Part shown: one piece after another, positions 44,720 through 53,411 of the stretch
Numbering within the stretch: position 1 is the stretch's first letter
Layout of the letters: the number at the start of each line of letters is the position of its first letter
DNA from: Chengkuizengella axinellae
GTDB lineage: Bacteria; Bacillota; Bacilli; Paenibacillales; KCTC-33759
Assembly: GCF_030730905.1 (NCBI RefSeq)
Contig: NZ_JAVAMP010000002.1
Location: 558,001-622,000 of the forward strand
Direction of reading: 5' to 3'
DNA: 64,000 bases
The notes under the pieces: generated by a model
Told to the model about the DNA's origin: nothing
Databases searched by the model: none
The model's input: the letters and a program-made list of their open reading frames with translations, nothing else
Program-made: the position numbers and the translations under genes

Positions 44720-44757
44720 TAGTATAACGACAAGGAAGTAAAAAAGATTTAAATTTA
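44720..44757 (-). promoter_or_regulatory. Candidate autoregulatory ECF-sigma promoter
   Basis: On the minus strand: AAATTTAAATC, 16 bases, CGTTATACTA, in the + strand interval 44720-44757. A -10 box with CGT is typical of ECF promoters. The same arrangement precedes both ATPase genes of the cluster. Confidence 0.6.
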
Positions 44758-44786
44758 TCATGATTTTAAATTAAAAAATCTAAAAT

Positions 44787-44820
44787 ACCCGAAAGTGCCT
44801 AAAATTAAGCATTTTCGGGT
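44787..44820 (-). terminator. Intrinsic terminator of the secreted metallo-hydrolase gene
   Basis: ACCCGAAAGTGC (44787-44798) pairs with GCATTTTCGGGT (44809-44820) with one G-T-type mismatch; on the minus strand ATTTTAG follows. Confidence 0.8.
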
Positions 44821-44853
44821 AACAGAAAATTTCTACAGAAACATGAGCAAGGT

Positions 44854-45918
44854 TTAATCAAGTCGTAAACTATCAATCATTTTGGAACAGTTAGTATCGG
44901 TTAATACATCAGCTCCACCTAGTTTATCAATCCAATTAGGAACTGTAGCGTCATTACAGACTTTAATTAATTCATCATAATAAACATCCATAAGTAACCA
45001 TGGGTTCTCAAATCCGACACTTTGACCGATAGCATTAAGATCAGTGGTTTGTAAAGCATGTTCTGCATTTCTCTTTATATCATTGACGTAGTTTATTTGA
45101 GTTTTTACATCCTCACGTGTGCCTAAGCGAGTAACATGACCAGCAACTAATGTGTTAAAGTCATAGTCCATTATTTTAGAGTGAGCTTCTATCCACCCTG
45201 GAATATCTTCAGAAAGAGCTAAATAACGAAAAGGTACCCAGCCTGGAAAAATGATATCCACAGCCATTAAAACTTTTTCATCAGGTACATAAATAAAAAT
45301 ATTTCCTCTCTGATGATTATCTCCCATATAATCTAACTGAAGTTTTTTATTTCCTACTTTTAATTTCATGTTACTACCTTTAAAAGTTTTTGTAGGTATA
45401 GGGCGGTTAGGATCTTGTCGCTTCTCTAATATTTTTTTTGTTTCTTCATGTGCAATAATTTCTACATCATCAGGGAACATAGATGCGGCACCAATATGAT
45501 CTTTGTGCGCATGACTATAAATGAGGTATTTTACGGGCTCATCCGTTACTTCTTTGATCGCATTTAAGTACTTTTCTCCCATTGATTGTGGAGCGTCTAC
45601 CGCTATAACTCCTTTTCCAGTAGTAAGAAACATCGTCGTGAAAATACCATCCATTACAGCATAAACTCCATCTCCGATTTCTTCGACTACATATCCTTTA
45701 TCCATAGGAATAACGGGTCCTTTTGCATTTTCTGGGAGAGGAGCTACTGCACTGGTTTCTTCTCTTTCATTTGAATCACTTTCTTGATTTGTCATTTCAT
45801 TTCTTTCAGTCTCAGTATGATGCTCATATCCCATAACATTTCCGACTTGGGATGACAATGCAAGTGTCAAAATACAAGTGAAAATTATTATTTTTGTAAA
45901 TCGTTGTTTGTAGGACAT
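44854..45918 (-). CDS. Secreted metallo-beta-lactamase-fold hydrolase
   Basis: 354 residues with a signal peptide (hydrophobic stretch 9-22, cleavage near 30) and a Glu/Asn-rich linker. The catalytic fold begins near residue 80 and has the zinc motif YSHAHKDHIGAA (HxHxDH), GDNHQRGNIFIY for the third histidine and VAGHVTRLGTRED for the last. The arrangement is like SoxH/quinoprotein-relay or glyoxalase-II-like hydrolases. Substrate is unknown. AAGGAAGG precedes the ATG. The 264-bp gap upstream (45919-46182) shows nothing else. Confidence 0.8.
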   Translation of the reverse strand: MSYKQRFTKIIIFTCILTLALSSQVGNVMGYEHHTETERNEMTNQESDSNEREETSAVAPLPENAKGPVIPMDKGYVVEEIGDGVYAVMDGIFTTMFLTTGKGVIAVDAPQSMGEKYLNAIKEVTDEPVKYLIYSHAHKDHIGAASMFPDDVEIIAHEETKKILEKRQDPNRPIPTKTFKGSNMKLKVGNKKLQLDYMGDNHQRGNIFIYVPDEKVLMAVDIIFPGWVPFRYLALSEDIPGWIEAHSKIMDYDFNTLVAGHVTRLGTREDVKTQINYVNDIKRNAEHALQTTDLNAIGQSVGFENPWLLMDVYYDELIKVCNDATVPNWIDKLGGADVLTDTNCSKMIDSLRLD

Positions 45919-46182
45919 TGTTTTACATCCTTCCTTTTTAGTAATTTATGTACGTGAAAAACACGACTGTTTATATTATTTGAGTTTAATTTTTTATTAT
46001 TCTCAATTTTATAAGATATGTAAGTTGATGAATGAAGTTAGAACAATAATTCCAATTGAAGTCTCGATTCTATTCATAACCTGTAACCCATTTGTTTGTA
46101 ATTAATAGTTAACAATCCAAGCAAAAACAACACATGGTTCATAAAATACATAATAGAGCTGCGAGAGGAGGTGTTTTAATTA

Positions 46183-46668
46183 ATGGGTTTAGAAAAAGAG
46201 ACCTTTGTTACTGCTCAAAGTTTTTCAATAGAAGACCCTTTTGATCCTACTGAAGAAAATGTTATTTCTATTCCAACACCAGGTAGTTCTGAGGAAGTTC
46301 TTACGGTTGATGTGTGTGTTAAACAACCACATAAAACTCACGTATTACTTGACTCCATGGCTCAGGTTGCAGTACGGGCAACATTGTCACCATTTCCGGT
46401 TAATGTTACCTTTGTAGTGGAATATGAACTGGAGCGTAATGGAACTAGAATTGCTTCAATTACTGATGAAATGGATTACCTGGCTGTAGGTAGTACACCA
46501 GGAGTCAATGGGAGACATAATAACTTTCCTAATTTTCCTTTAGTTGATGAGAATCCTGATCCTGGAAACAATACCTATGTATTAAGATGCACAAATTCTA
46601 GTCCTAATCCCTCTCCGTTTATTACAATTGGTTCTCGGAGTCTCAAAGCAGCCGTGATCACATTATAG
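46183..46668 (+). CDS. Unrecognised 161-residue beta-rich protein, possible spore-surface component
   Basis: I do not recognise a family. There is no signal peptide. The sequence is rich in Val, Thr, Pro and Asn and looks like a beta sandwich (VLLDSMAQVAVRATLSPFPVNVTFVVEYELERNGTRIAS, then FITIGSRSLKAAVITL). That pattern recalls trimeric TNF/C1q-like or DUF4489-like domains seen on spore surfaces of Bacillales and clostridia, but this is only an impression. AGGAGGTG lies 9 bases before the ATG, and a clear terminator follows, so it is a monocistronic real gene. Confidence 0.55.
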   Translation: MGLEKETFVTAQSFSIEDPFDPTEENVISIPTPGSSEEVLTVDVCVKQPHKTHVLLDSMAQVAVRATLSPFPVNVTFVVEYELERNGTRIASITDEMDYLAVGSTPGVNGRHNNFPNFPLVDENPDPGNNTYVLRCTNSSPNPSPFITIGSRSLKAAVITL

Positions 46669-46690
46669 ATTATAGTTTAATCTTTTAATG

Positions 46691-46730
46691 AAAAATGAAG
46701 AGTGCTGAGAAGATGTTCTTCATTTTTCTT
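46691..46730 (+). terminator. Intrinsic terminator after the 161-residue gene
   Basis: AAAAATGAAGA (46691-46701) and TCTTCATTTTT (46717-46727) form an 11-bp stem ending in a T-run. Confidence 0.75.
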
Positions 46731-46841
46731 AAAATGTGAGTCCAAAAGACACATTCACTATCCATAATCAACTACTAAAATATGGTATAATGTGTTCTTG
46801 AATTAATTCGCTGCAATATAAAGGGTAGGTGTAAGTGAAAC

Positions 46842-47426
46842 ATGGAGATTGTATTCATAAGACATGGACAAGGCGAACATACATTAAATCCACCAAACAG
46901 CCTTAAAATAATGGATGCTAACATAACGGATAAGGGAAGGGTACAGGCAAAAGCTTTATTTGAAACCTACCCCTTAAATCAACAAGATTTGATTATAGTA
47001 AGTCCTACAAGGAGAACGATTCAAACAGCATTGTACTGGAGTAAAACGATTGAATGTGAAATTATAGTTCATCCAGCAGTAGGTCCAAGAATGTTTCCTA
47101 TGTTACCTGCATCAAGAGCTTTTCCTTGTGATCAACTGCTTTCAAAAGAAAAAATAGAAGTAGATTTTCCTCAAGTTTCTATCTATCAAGTAAATTCTAT
47201 TACGTGGGAACAAGGAATAAATACTCTATCTGAGGAAGAGTTTACTGCTATAGCTGAAGATTTTATGGAGTGGTGTATAGAGCTGAATAAAAGTAGATTA
47301 TTTATCGTATCACATGATGGGACGATTACTTCGTATCGACAATTTTTGGGTGAATCAAATCTTACTAGGAAAGATTTTTTAGGGGAGACAGGGAGTTATA
47401 TTGCCAAATTTGACGGAAGAAAATAA
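46842..47426 (+). CDS. Histidine phosphatase family protein
   Basis: 194 residues. The catalytic motif FIRHGQGEHT is at the N-terminus, SPTRRTIQTA provides the second arginine region, and VSHDGTITSYR carries the second histidine. This is a phosphoglycerate-mutase-like phosphatase; similarity in length and layout is to fungal-type and YhfR-type phosphatases, substrate unknown. It is convergent with the FGGY kinase gene. The 88-bp gap after it has no clear terminator. Confidence 0.8.
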   Translation: MEIVFIRHGQGEHTLNPPNSLKIMDANITDKGRVQAKALFETYPLNQQDLIIVSPTRRTIQTALYWSKTIECEIIVHPAVGPRMFPMLPASRAFPCDQLLSKEKIEVDFPQVSIYQVNSITWEQGINTLSEEEFTAIAEDFMEWCIELNKSRLFIVSHDGTITSYRQFLGESNLTRKDFLGETGSYIAKFDGRK

Positions 47427-47514
47427 TAGTATTTTTAGTTAAGTTGCTAGAGTAAAGGGTAGGAGGGGAGAGTACAGTAATGAAAACTTCTGACCCTGCC
47501 CAGTGTAGTAGGAA

Positions 47515-49077
47515 TTATAAATGAGCTGGATACCCTGTGATCTTTTGTATAGATTCATATAAAGGAGTAAGTTTTTTATACATTTTTTTATACACATGAT
47601 GATATAGATCATCGTATATTTTAACATTTTCATGATTAGGCTCAAAAACTTGACTATTTCTTGTCATTTTCTGAACAGCAGTTTCAATATCTGGATGAAG
47701 CCCAGCCCCAACCGCTGCTAGTATAGCTGCACCTAAACCAGAAGCCTCACTTACAGAGGGTCTAATGGCTGGTAAATGGAATACATCGGCAGTAATTTGC
47801 ATCATTTTATCGCTATTTGAGCCGCCACCGCACACGATCAACTCTGTCATTGGAGTTTTAGTTCGTTTTTCAATCCGTTCGCGACCTTCTCGTAATGAAT
47901 AGGCTAAACCTTCAAGTAGAGCTCTATAAAAGTGACCTTTTGTATGAACTCCACCAAAACCAATGACCGCACCCTTCGCATCTGGTCGCGGATATCTTAT
48001 ACCAGGAGACCAGAATGGCTGGAGTACAAGTCCCATGGATCCAGGTGGGATATCAGCGACTAAATCATCTAAAATCTCTTCCGCTGGTACACCCAAATTA
48101 CTTGCTAATCGCAGCTCTTCATTAGCAAACTGCTCTTTAAACCATGAAACCATCCAAAATCCTCGATAGGTTTGTACTTCCAAGTTATATTCTCCGGGGG
48201 CAGCACTTGGATAAGGTGGGATGAGTTTAATCGGTTCAAGATATTTCTTCGAATTCACATTGATAGTGGCTGTTGTTCCGTACCCTATACTTCCTTGATT
48301 AGGTTTCAAACAACCTGTACCAAGCACTTCGCAAGCTTTGTCTGTTGCCCCAGCAATGACTGGCAAGCCCTCTGGAATTCCAGTATTTTCTGCAGCTTCC
48401 TTTGAAATTGTACCTAACTGCTCTCCTGGTTGAACTAGTTCAGGTAACATCTCTTCGGTGACAGGTATTGCCTTTCGCTTCCAGTGTGACTTTTTTGACC
48501 AGTTCTGCTTTTTATAATCAAATGGGAGGTAACCAACCTGACACCCAATCGAATCTACAATTGAATCCGTTAATTTAAAATTAATATATCCTGAAATCAT
48601 TAAATAATAGGAGGTTTTATCCCAAATTTCTGGCTGAAACTGTTTTATCCAATTGGCCTCAGCTTCTGCTTGCAGGTAATGTAATGTTTTGTTTAGCCCC
48701 GTTAGATGAAATAGAAGTTGCCAAGCTGAGCCAACCTTTGGCCACTCAGTTGATCTTCGTTGATCTAACCATAAAATTGCAGGTCGTAGAGGATTGTGAT
48801 CGGCATCCAGATTAACCATCGATCCTCTCTGAGTAGTTAGGCTAACAGATACAATAGACTCTTTTTTTACTTTGCCTTGATTGAACAGTTTTTGTGAAGA
48901 CTCCGCCACACATTTCCAATAATACTCTGGATGCTGCTCAGCCCAACCTGATTCTGGGGAAAAATAAGCGGGACTATAAATCACTCTAGCAAAATCAATA
49001 AGATTTCCATGTACATCAAAGACAAGTGTACGAACACTTTGAGTCCCTATATCTATTGTTAAAACACTTTCATTCAT
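47515..49077 (-). CDS. FGGY family carbohydrate kinase
   Basis: 520 residues. The N-terminal nucleotide motif is LTIDIGTQSVRTLVFDVHG. GWAEQHPEYYWKCVAES and ILWLDQRR are the usual sugar-side signatures, and ELIVCGGGSNSDKMMQITADV is the C-terminal ATP-site motif. The family phosphorylates glycerol, xylulose, gluconate and related polyols. Because it follows a GlpD-like gene after 57 bases, glycerol or a glycerol derivative is a fair guess. It is the last gene of the FadR-type operon. Confidence 0.8.
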   Translation of the reverse strand: MNESVLTIDIGTQSVRTLVFDVHGNLIDFARVIYSPAYFSPESGWAEQHPEYYWKCVAESSQKLFNQGKVKKESIVSVSLTTQRGSMVNLDADHNPLRPAILWLDQRRSTEWPKVGSAWQLLFHLTGLNKTLHYLQAEAEANWIKQFQPEIWDKTSYYLMISGYINFKLTDSIVDSIGCQVGYLPFDYKKQNWSKKSHWKRKAIPVTEEMLPELVQPGEQLGTISKEAAENTGIPEGLPVIAGATDKACEVLGTGCLKPNQGSIGYGTTATINVNSKKYLEPIKLIPPYPSAAPGEYNLEVQTYRGFWMVSWFKEQFANEELRLASNLGVPAEEILDDLVADIPPGSMGLVLQPFWSPGIRYPRPDAKGAVIGFGGVHTKGHFYRALLEGLAYSLREGRERIEKRTKTPMTELIVCGGGSNSDKMMQITADVFHLPAIRPSVSEASGLGAAILAAVGAGLHPDIETAVQKMTRNSQVFEPNHENVKIYDDLYHHVYKKMYKKLTPLYESIQKITGYPAHL

Positions 49078-49134
49078 AGATAAAATTCCCCTTTCATCTG
49101 TTTATATTTGAGAGACTTTACTGAATGAATCAAA

Positions 49135-50715
49135 TTATTGATTCAATAAATCAGGACTATAGTGATTTTTCCAAATTTGGTTATAACGCGATGCCTCTTG
49201 TTCCCACCGATTTTCATCCCAACCTAAGGATGGCAATATCTCATTCTTAAGACGACCTATTATGTCGCTTCCTCCAGATGGAAGCAACATACCTATACGT
49301 ACTCTACGAAGTAATAAGTCATCTAAATGAACGATAGATTCATTCTGTGCAGCCCAACGAAGCTCTGACCATAAGTTGTTTGTTCCTGGTATAAATTCAC
49401 AACCATTTTGTTCAATTTCATCCATAAAACTAGACCATTCATTTCCATACCGACCAAACAACCGACGTGTCATGTTATCACCTAAATGTGAAGATAATAT
49501 TGAATTCATTTTCATTTCTTGTTTAAAATTTCTCGTTTTATTTGAGTCATTTTGATGAGAAATCTCACTTTTTACTTTGTCCATGACCTCACGAGCCAAT
49601 AAATCAAATGTTGTTAATTTTCCTCCAGTTACGGTTAATAAGCCTTTCTCCATCCAAATACAATGATCTCTTGCTTCTTTAGATGGATCTTTTTTTCCAG
49701 TATGTACCACAGGCCTCACACCAGAAAAGGTTGACAAGACATCCTCAGCTTTTAGATTATACGAAGGGAATATTTCATTAAGACCTTCTAGCATATATTT
49801 TCCTTCTTCATAACTTATACTCGGTTCATCACCTAGTGATGTTTTATGATCAATATCCGTTGTACCAACTAATGTCACGCCTTCCCAAGGAAATGCATAT
49901 AAGTAACGTCCATCCGCAGGATGTGTAATGCTAATGGCTTGTGCTAGCGGTAACCGCCAATTTGGGAAAATGAGGTGACTTCCACGTAAAGGTCTCATTC
50001 TTGGTACTTCTCCTACCTGGGATCGAAGTTGATCTACCCAAACACCAGTAGCATTAATCACAATTTTTCCAAACACTTCTTTCGTTTTATTCGTCTGTAT
50101 ATCCTTTACTGTTACTCCGCGAACATGTCCTTTTTGATCACGACATAATTCCTGGGCTGAACAATAGTTTAATGCAGTACCTCCTAATAACTCTCCTTCT
50201 TTAAGAACTCTAAGTACGAGTCGTGCATCATCTGTTCGTGCATCATAATATTGCAGTCCTGTGCTTAAACCGGTTTGTCTAATTCCTGGCGCCATTTTAC
50301 TAAAATCCTCAGAATCATAACTTCGATGATTTTTTCGATGTGCAATCATATCATACAAGGTTAAACCTGCTTTTAATAACATTGGACCGAATCGATCCTC
50401 TTCATAAAATGGCATGAGTATGCCGAGAGGTTCAACTAAACCATCACATTCGCTGAGCAGTTTTTCCCTTTCGTGTACAGATTGCCAAGTTGTTTTTAAT
50501 TGTCCTTGTTTTAAATAACGTAAACCACCATGTACTAGTTTACCAGAACGACTGGATGTTCCCCACGCAAAATCTTTTTTTTCTAAAAGCAAACAACGCA
50601 ATCCCTGACTTGCCGCTCTTCTTAAAATACCAGCTCCGGTAATTCCACCACCGATAATGATAACATCCCAGGTTTCATTTAACTTATCCCAGATTTCTTC
50701 GCGGCGGTTGTTCAT
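49135..50715 (-). CDS. FAD-dependent glycerol-3-phosphate dehydrogenase (GlpD-like)
   Basis: About 526 residues. The FAD motif DVIIIGGGITGAGILRRAASQGLRCLLLEKKDFAWGTSSRS and the family signature SGKLVHGGLRYL lie in the first 70 residues. RPLRGSHLIF, GTTDIDHKTS and GVRPVV follow in the expected order; the C-terminal cap (about 400-525) is present. It should oxidise glycerol 3-phosphate to dihydroxyacetone phosphate and pass electrons to quinone. AAGGGGTG supports ATG 50715. It lies 50 bases after the alkyl-DHAP-synthase-like gene. Confidence 0.85.
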   Translation of the reverse strand: MNNRREEIWDKLNETWDVIIIGGGITGAGILRRAASQGLRCLLLEKKDFAWGTSSRSGKLVHGGLRYLKQGQLKTTWQSVHEREKLLSECDGLVEPLGILMPFYEEDRFGPMLLKAGLTLYDMIAHRKNHRSYDSEDFSKMAPGIRQTGLSTGLQYYDARTDDARLVLRVLKEGELLGGTALNYCSAQELCRDQKGHVRGVTVKDIQTNKTKEVFGKIVINATGVWVDQLRSQVGEVPRMRPLRGSHLIFPNWRLPLAQAISITHPADGRYLYAFPWEGVTLVGTTDIDHKTSLGDEPSISYEEGKYMLEGLNEIFPSYNLKAEDVLSTFSGVRPVVHTGKKDPSKEARDHCIWMEKGLLTVTGGKLTTFDLLAREVMDKVKSEISHQNDSNKTRNFKQEMKMNSILSSHLGDNMTRRLFGRYGNEWSSFMDEIEQNGCEFIPGTNNLWSELRWAAQNESIVHLDDLLLRRVRIGMLLPSGGSDIIGRLKNEILPSLGWDENRWEQEASRYNQIWKNHYSPDLLNQ

Positions 50716-50765
50716 TCTTAACACCCCTTTTATTTCATGTTTAAAAAATTCCGTTTTCCAACCTA

Positions 50766-52355
50766 TTAGATTAACTTCTCGTTATTCATTGTATTTTCCG
50801 GGTCTAAAGTATCGCATAACGAGCGAATCATTTGCATCCCTAGTTTTGTTTTTTCATTTTCTAAATATGGTTTATGGTCGATACCTACTCCATGCTGATG
50901 ACTAATTGTCCCTCTATTTTTAACAATCGCTTCACTTGCAGCTTGTTTTAACTTTTCCCATCTGCGTTTAGTTTCAGCTGGATCATCACCCATGCGGAAG
51001 AGATAAGTTGTGTAAATGCTTGAACCATGAGGATAAATATGAGAGAGATGCGTATAAGCAAACACCTTTTCATCGATGTCTTGCAATCCTTCTTTTAAAG
51101 AAGATTCAATTGCCGCAACCATTCTCGGAACATCTTTCCAAGTTGTTGCTGTTTCTAAAGTATCAACAGCGTAACCTTGCTGCCATAAACTTTCACGTAA
51201 GTAAGGAGAGCGAAACCGGTTTTTAACCCATTGATGACCTGGTTTTGTTCCTACAAGTACTCCCTTGTGTTTTTTAATCACATTTTGAGCCTGGTTTAGT
51301 GAAGAACGAACACTTTTTTTACTGCCAGTAACACCATATAAAAGCATACATTTTTGTTCATTTACACCATTTATCTTTAACCATTTGTCCAACAAGGATA
51401 ATATCTTGCTTTCACCTGCCATGGTGAGTTGAGAAATGGTTTCTTCAGGTAAACTTAAACGCATCATGGAGAGAGGGATCCCATCTTGTGCAATTTGTCT
51501 GATAGCCGCCATTCCTTGCTCCGGGGTAGGGAAGAAAGCAGAATAAAATTGTTCCTTTTCCGGTAGAGATGATATTTTAACTGTAGCTTTAGTCACGATA
51601 CCCAACCTTCCCTCAGAGCCGAGTACAAATTCGCGCAAATTTGGTCCAGCTCCAGATGCAGGTAAATTAGATATTTTTAAACTACCAGTAGGTGTTTCAA
51701 TTTCACCACCGACAAATAATTGCTCGATTCTTCCATATTTTAAAGATTGCTGTCCTGCTGAACGAGTTACAATCCATCCACCAAGTGTGGAGTATTCAAA
51801 GGATTGTGGGAAATGCCCTAATGTGAACCCTTTTGCCTGTAAAGCTGCTTCTAAGTCAGGACCTCTGATTCCCGCTTGAAACTGTGCTAAACCTCCTTCT
51901 TCATCCAAGTCTAGCAATTTATTCATTCTGCTGACATCAACAGTTATTGTAGGTTTATCACCAGGAAGAGCGCTTAAATGTCCAACTACACTTGTTCCGC
52001 CACCATAAGGAATAATATTAGCCTTTATTTTTTGTGCAAATTGCAATAATTCTCGAACCTCTTCTTCATTTAAAGGGAATGCGACACCATCTGGATACAC
52101 GGGAATCGTTCCACTTCTTATTGCTATCCAATCTCCTAAGCTTTGTCCAACAGCATGTCGAAGTCGTTCCATTGGCTCAGTTTGAATCAAATGATGCTTT
52201 GGTAATCGAGATTCAGGTACATTGTTAATTGCTTCTTGTAAAGATACATCTGTTGGAGGTTTTCCATTGCCTAGTTCATTTTGTAAAAAGCTTTTAGCTG
52301 AAGCAGGCAACTCCATACTCTTAGATTCATCTCCCCAGCCATTCCATCTTTTCAA
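50766..52355 (-). CDS. FAD-binding oxidase, alkyldihydroxyacetonephosphate synthase (AGPS)-like
   Basis: 529 residues. FAD-binding type 4 domain: NIIPYGGGTSVVGHLS, then FPQSFEYSTLGGWIVTRSAGQQS, GRIEQLFVGGEIETPTG and FVLGSEGRLGIVTKATV. The C-terminal half has THLSHIYPHGSSIYTTYLF and SHQHGVGIDHKPYL, the histidine motifs of alkyl-DHAP synthases rather than of glycolate or lactate oxidases. AGPS exchanges the acyl chain of acyl-DHAP for an alkyl chain, the first ether-lipid step. Bacterial homologues of this type often have unproven function. A perfect cre site lies 39 bases ahead of the start. Confidence 0.8.
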   Translation of the reverse strand: MKRWNGWGDESKSMELPASAKSFLQNELGNGKPPTDVSLQEAINNVPESRLPKHHLIQTEPMERLRHAVGQSLGDWIAIRSGTIPVYPDGVAFPLNEEEVRELLQFAQKIKANIIPYGGGTSVVGHLSALPGDKPTITVDVSRMNKLLDLDEEGGLAQFQAGIRGPDLEAALQAKGFTLGHFPQSFEYSTLGGWIVTRSAGQQSLKYGRIEQLFVGGEIETPTGSLKISNLPASGAGPNLREFVLGSEGRLGIVTKATVKISSLPEKEQFYSAFFPTPEQGMAAIRQIAQDGIPLSMMRLSLPEETISQLTMAGESKILSLLDKWLKINGVNEQKCMLLYGVTGSKKSVRSSLNQAQNVIKKHKGVLVGTKPGHQWVKNRFRSPYLRESLWQQGYAVDTLETATTWKDVPRMVAAIESSLKEGLQDIDEKVFAYTHLSHIYPHGSSIYTTYLFRMGDDPAETKRRWEKLKQAASEAIVKNRGTISHQHGVGIDHKPYLENEKTKLGMQMIRSLCDTLDPENTMNNEKLI

Positions 52356-52393
52356 TTTTAATTCCCCCTTGAATAATAAAATATTTATAAAAA

Positions 52394-52407
52394 AGTAATC
52401 GCTTTCA
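52394..52407 (-). promoter_or_regulatory. Perfect cre (CcpA) site ahead of the AGPS-like gene
   Basis: On the minus strand TGAAAGCGATTACT fits the consensus TGWAARCGNTWNCW at every position. It lies in the 75-bp gap between the FadR-type gene and the AGPS-like gene and overlaps TTGAAA, which could be a -35 box. It predicts glucose repression of the three enzyme genes. Confidence 0.75.
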
Positions 52408-52430
52408 AAAAACTTTAATTAGCACAAGAT

Positions 52431-53123
52431 TTAACTCATGCTGCTTTTCCATAGTTCAATGCTCTTCAGCATATCTTCTTTTGTAATTTGTTCAGCCTGT
52501 AAAGCGTCAGTAGACATAGCAGCCGCTAATAATCGAGCATAAAATCTATGGGTAGATTCACGGTTGTTTACATGAGAAAAATACTTTTTTCCCATAAGCC
52601 CATATATTTCAGAAAAACTATTAATTAATAAGATATAAATTGGATTTCCAGAAAGAATGGCTAATTGCTTTTGCAGATTCCAGTCAAATTGAGTAAAACT
52701 ATCTGGACTATCCTCCAGCTCATCATATTTTGCTAAGACCGCAATGACTTTTGCTGGATTTTTTAGTACTGCGTCACGAACAAATGCAGGAGCTAAAGCT
52801 GATCGAACTTCAAGAAGATGAACCACAAAGTCTTCCGTATGTTCGTCTGTATTTGCGATAATGTTTTCAAGTGTATTTAAATTTCCTTCTTGCCAATAAT
52901 GATTCACAAGTGCAGGTTGCCCTTTACGAATGGTCAGCCACTTATCTCTTGCCAGTCTTTGCAAAGACTCTCTTAAGGTAGTTCTTGCAATGCCTAAAGA
53001 GGCTGCTAATTCTCTCTCAGGGGGCAATGTACTGCCTGGTGGATATTCTCCTTCTAACATCGCTTTCATAAGAATTTGATCTACAGTCTGAGAAGAGTGG
53101 ACATAGGTTTGTTTTTTTTCCAA
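52431..53123 (-). CDS. GntR family regulator of the enterobacterial FadR type
   Basis: About 230 residues. The winged helix is EYPPGSTLPPERELAASLGI, ARTTLRESLQRLARDKWLTI, RKGQPALVNHYWQ, which lines up without gaps with E. coli FadR as I remember it. The ligand domain also matches along its length (LLEVRSALAPAFVRDAVLKNP, FTQFDWNLQKQLAILSGNPIYILLINS, GKKYFSHVNNRES). Regulators of this type bind acyl-CoA. Firmicute FadR proteins are normally TetR-type, so this one is unusual. GGAGG eight bases ahead identifies TTG 53123; the frame continues upstream to 53348 but through the promoter. Confidence 0.8.
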   Translation of the reverse strand: MEKKQTYVHSSQTVDQILMKAMLEGEYPPGSTLPPERELAASLGIARTTLRESLQRLARDKWLTIRKGQPALVNHYWQEGNLNTLENIIANTDEHTEDFVVHLLEVRSALAPAFVRDAVLKNPAKVIAVLAKYDELEDSPDSFTQFDWNLQKQLAILSGNPIYILLINSFSEIYGLMGKKYFSHVNNRESTHRFYARLLAAAMSTDALQAEQITKEDMLKSIELWKSSMS

Positions 53124-53269
53124 ATGAAAATCCTCCGTTTTAATTTCAGCTAGGTAGGTTGAATTTTGCTCAAGTGAGGCACAATTTAAAATTTTCTGAA
53201 ACTTTAATTCAAATTTCATATGCTGTTTTTCAAGTACCTTCAAACATTGGTCAGTCAACAATTGTTCTC

Positions 53270-53311
53270 TGGTCATACCACAAATATATAATACTAAACT
53301 GAGGTTGTAAA
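53270..53311 (-). promoter_or_regulatory. Promoter of the FadR-type operon with overlapping FadR-like box
   Basis: On the minus strand TTTACA (53306-53311), 17 bases, TATATT (53283-53288) is a good sigma-A promoter. Two bases after the -10 comes TGGTATGACCA (53270-53280), which has the TGGT-N3-ACCA core of E. coli FadR operators and would cover the transcription start. The resulting leader to TTG 53123 is about 150 bases long. Confidence 0.65.
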
Positions 53312-53411
53312 GAAGAAAAATCAACACTACACCCCTCAAGATACCCAAAAAAGTGACGCTAAGCTTTTATTGTTTTATTCCCCAAGAAGAATTGGACGAC
53401 AACTTCAAGAG

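Noticed and set aside
53124-53348. N-terminal extension of the FadR-type regulator by 75 residues
   Set aside because: The in-frame extension runs through a good promoter and the FadR-like box and has no homologous part in FadR. GGAGG eight bases before TTG 53123 gives the right start.
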